A stretch of 32,414 nucleotides of DNA. It comes from Clostridiales bacterium. Its GTDB lineage: Bacteria > Bacillota > Clostridia > Lachnospirales > Lachnospiraceae. A program made the position numbers and the translations under genes. Position 1 is the first letter of the stretch. Each line of letters opens with the position of its first letter. The stretch covers positions 1 to 32,414 of the forward strand of contig JAQXLK010000211.1 in the NCBI GenBank assembly GCA_029012085.1. Reading direction: 5' to 3'. This document shows, in pieces, positions 32,316 through 32,414 of this stretch. Under the pieces are notes generated by a model that saw nothing but the letters and a program-made list of their open reading frames with translations, did not search any database and had not been told where the DNA came from.

Positions 32316-32327
32316 TTTTGTCCCTCC

Positions 32328-32414
32328 TTAATTCTCTTCTTCTAACAACATATCTTCTACATATTTTGGCAGCATAAATGCTCCCTTATGCAGATTCGTT
32401 GTATAATACCATGT
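32328..32414 (-). CDS. speE: Spermidine synthase, C-terminal end only
   Basis: The last 28 codons and the stop are present; the rest lies beyond the window. They read TWYYTTNLHKGAFMLPKYV followed by EDMLLEEEN. The Y-Y-T-x-x-x-H-K-x-A-F-x-LP-x-(F/Y)V pattern is the conserved C-terminus of SpeE aminopropyltransferases. It is on the same strand as the carboxyspermidine genes and 12 bp from the dehydrogenase start. The call rests on this short pattern and on context. Confidence 0.75.
   Translation of the reverse strand, partial: TWYYTTNLHKGAFMLPKYVEDMLLEEEN

Noticed and set aside
1-32414. CRISPR array, prophage or integrase genes
   Set aside because: No regularly spaced repeats and no phage, transposase or integrase coding sequence were seen on either strand.

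Overview
The window looks like chromosome from a low-GC Gram-positive anaerobe of the Clostridia, most likely Lachnospiraceae. The grounds are AT-rich intergenic DNA, strong AGGAGG-type ribosome sites, gene content (one-piece FeoA-FeoB fusion, ABC permease-CPBP fusion, acyl-ACP thioesterase, CvfB, SPFH protein paired with a ribbon-helix-helix protein) and a polyamine operon of the carboxyspermidine type. The genus cannot be fixed from sequence alone. Almost everything is on the minus strand. The plus-strand exceptions are a tRNA-Gln(CTG), a 55-residue coil protein and a histidine phosphatase.

Layout. 1-5.0 kb: the first codons of an unidentified gene, an alpha/beta hydrolase, a secreted polysaccharide deacetylase, and a two-gene ABC exporter whose permease carries a CPBP protease domain. 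5.1-7.5 kb: ridA, cvfB, an acyl-ACP thioesterase, then tRNA-Gln with its own promoter and a bidirectional terminator. 7.5-15.8 kb: a tight minus-strand cluster read as ClC channel, MoxR ATPase, DUF58 protein, membrane transglutaminase, GH3 glycosidase and WYL regulator. This is probably an envelope module. A long inverted repeat covers the ClC promoter. 15.8-18.2 kb: a stand-alone 7TM protein overlapping a dCache-GGDEF diguanylate cyclase. 18.3-20.1 kb: a small plus-strand gene bracketed by inverted repeats, then an RHH protein and an SPFH membrane protein. 20.1-23.4 kb: FeoAB ferrous iron transporter, divergent from a histidine phosphatase. 23.4-27.5 kb: operon NUDIX hydrolase, 7TM-GGDEF cyclase, HPt protein, MATE exporter, whose predicted leader is almost entirely a 169-bp foldback repeat. 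27.8 kb to the end: polyamine operon, read as speE (3' end only), carboxyspermidine dehydrogenase, carboxyspermidine decarboxylase, aguA, aguB.

How the genes work together. The polyamine genes convert agmatine to N-carbamoylputrescine, putrescine, carboxyspermidine and spermidine, with an aminopropyltransferase gene at the upstream edge. MoxR, DUF58 and transglutaminase are a known partnership, here with a wall glycosidase and an anion channel. Two separate loci make c-di-GMP cyclases, and neither cyclase shows an RxxD product-inhibition site.

No CRISPR array, phage, transposase or recognised riboswitch was seen. Most genes are ordinary housekeeping or accessory genes. The unexplained structure lies in the intergenic repeats, the IR-bracketed small gene and the odd signalling partnerships. 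All promoter, operator and terminator calls were made by eye.
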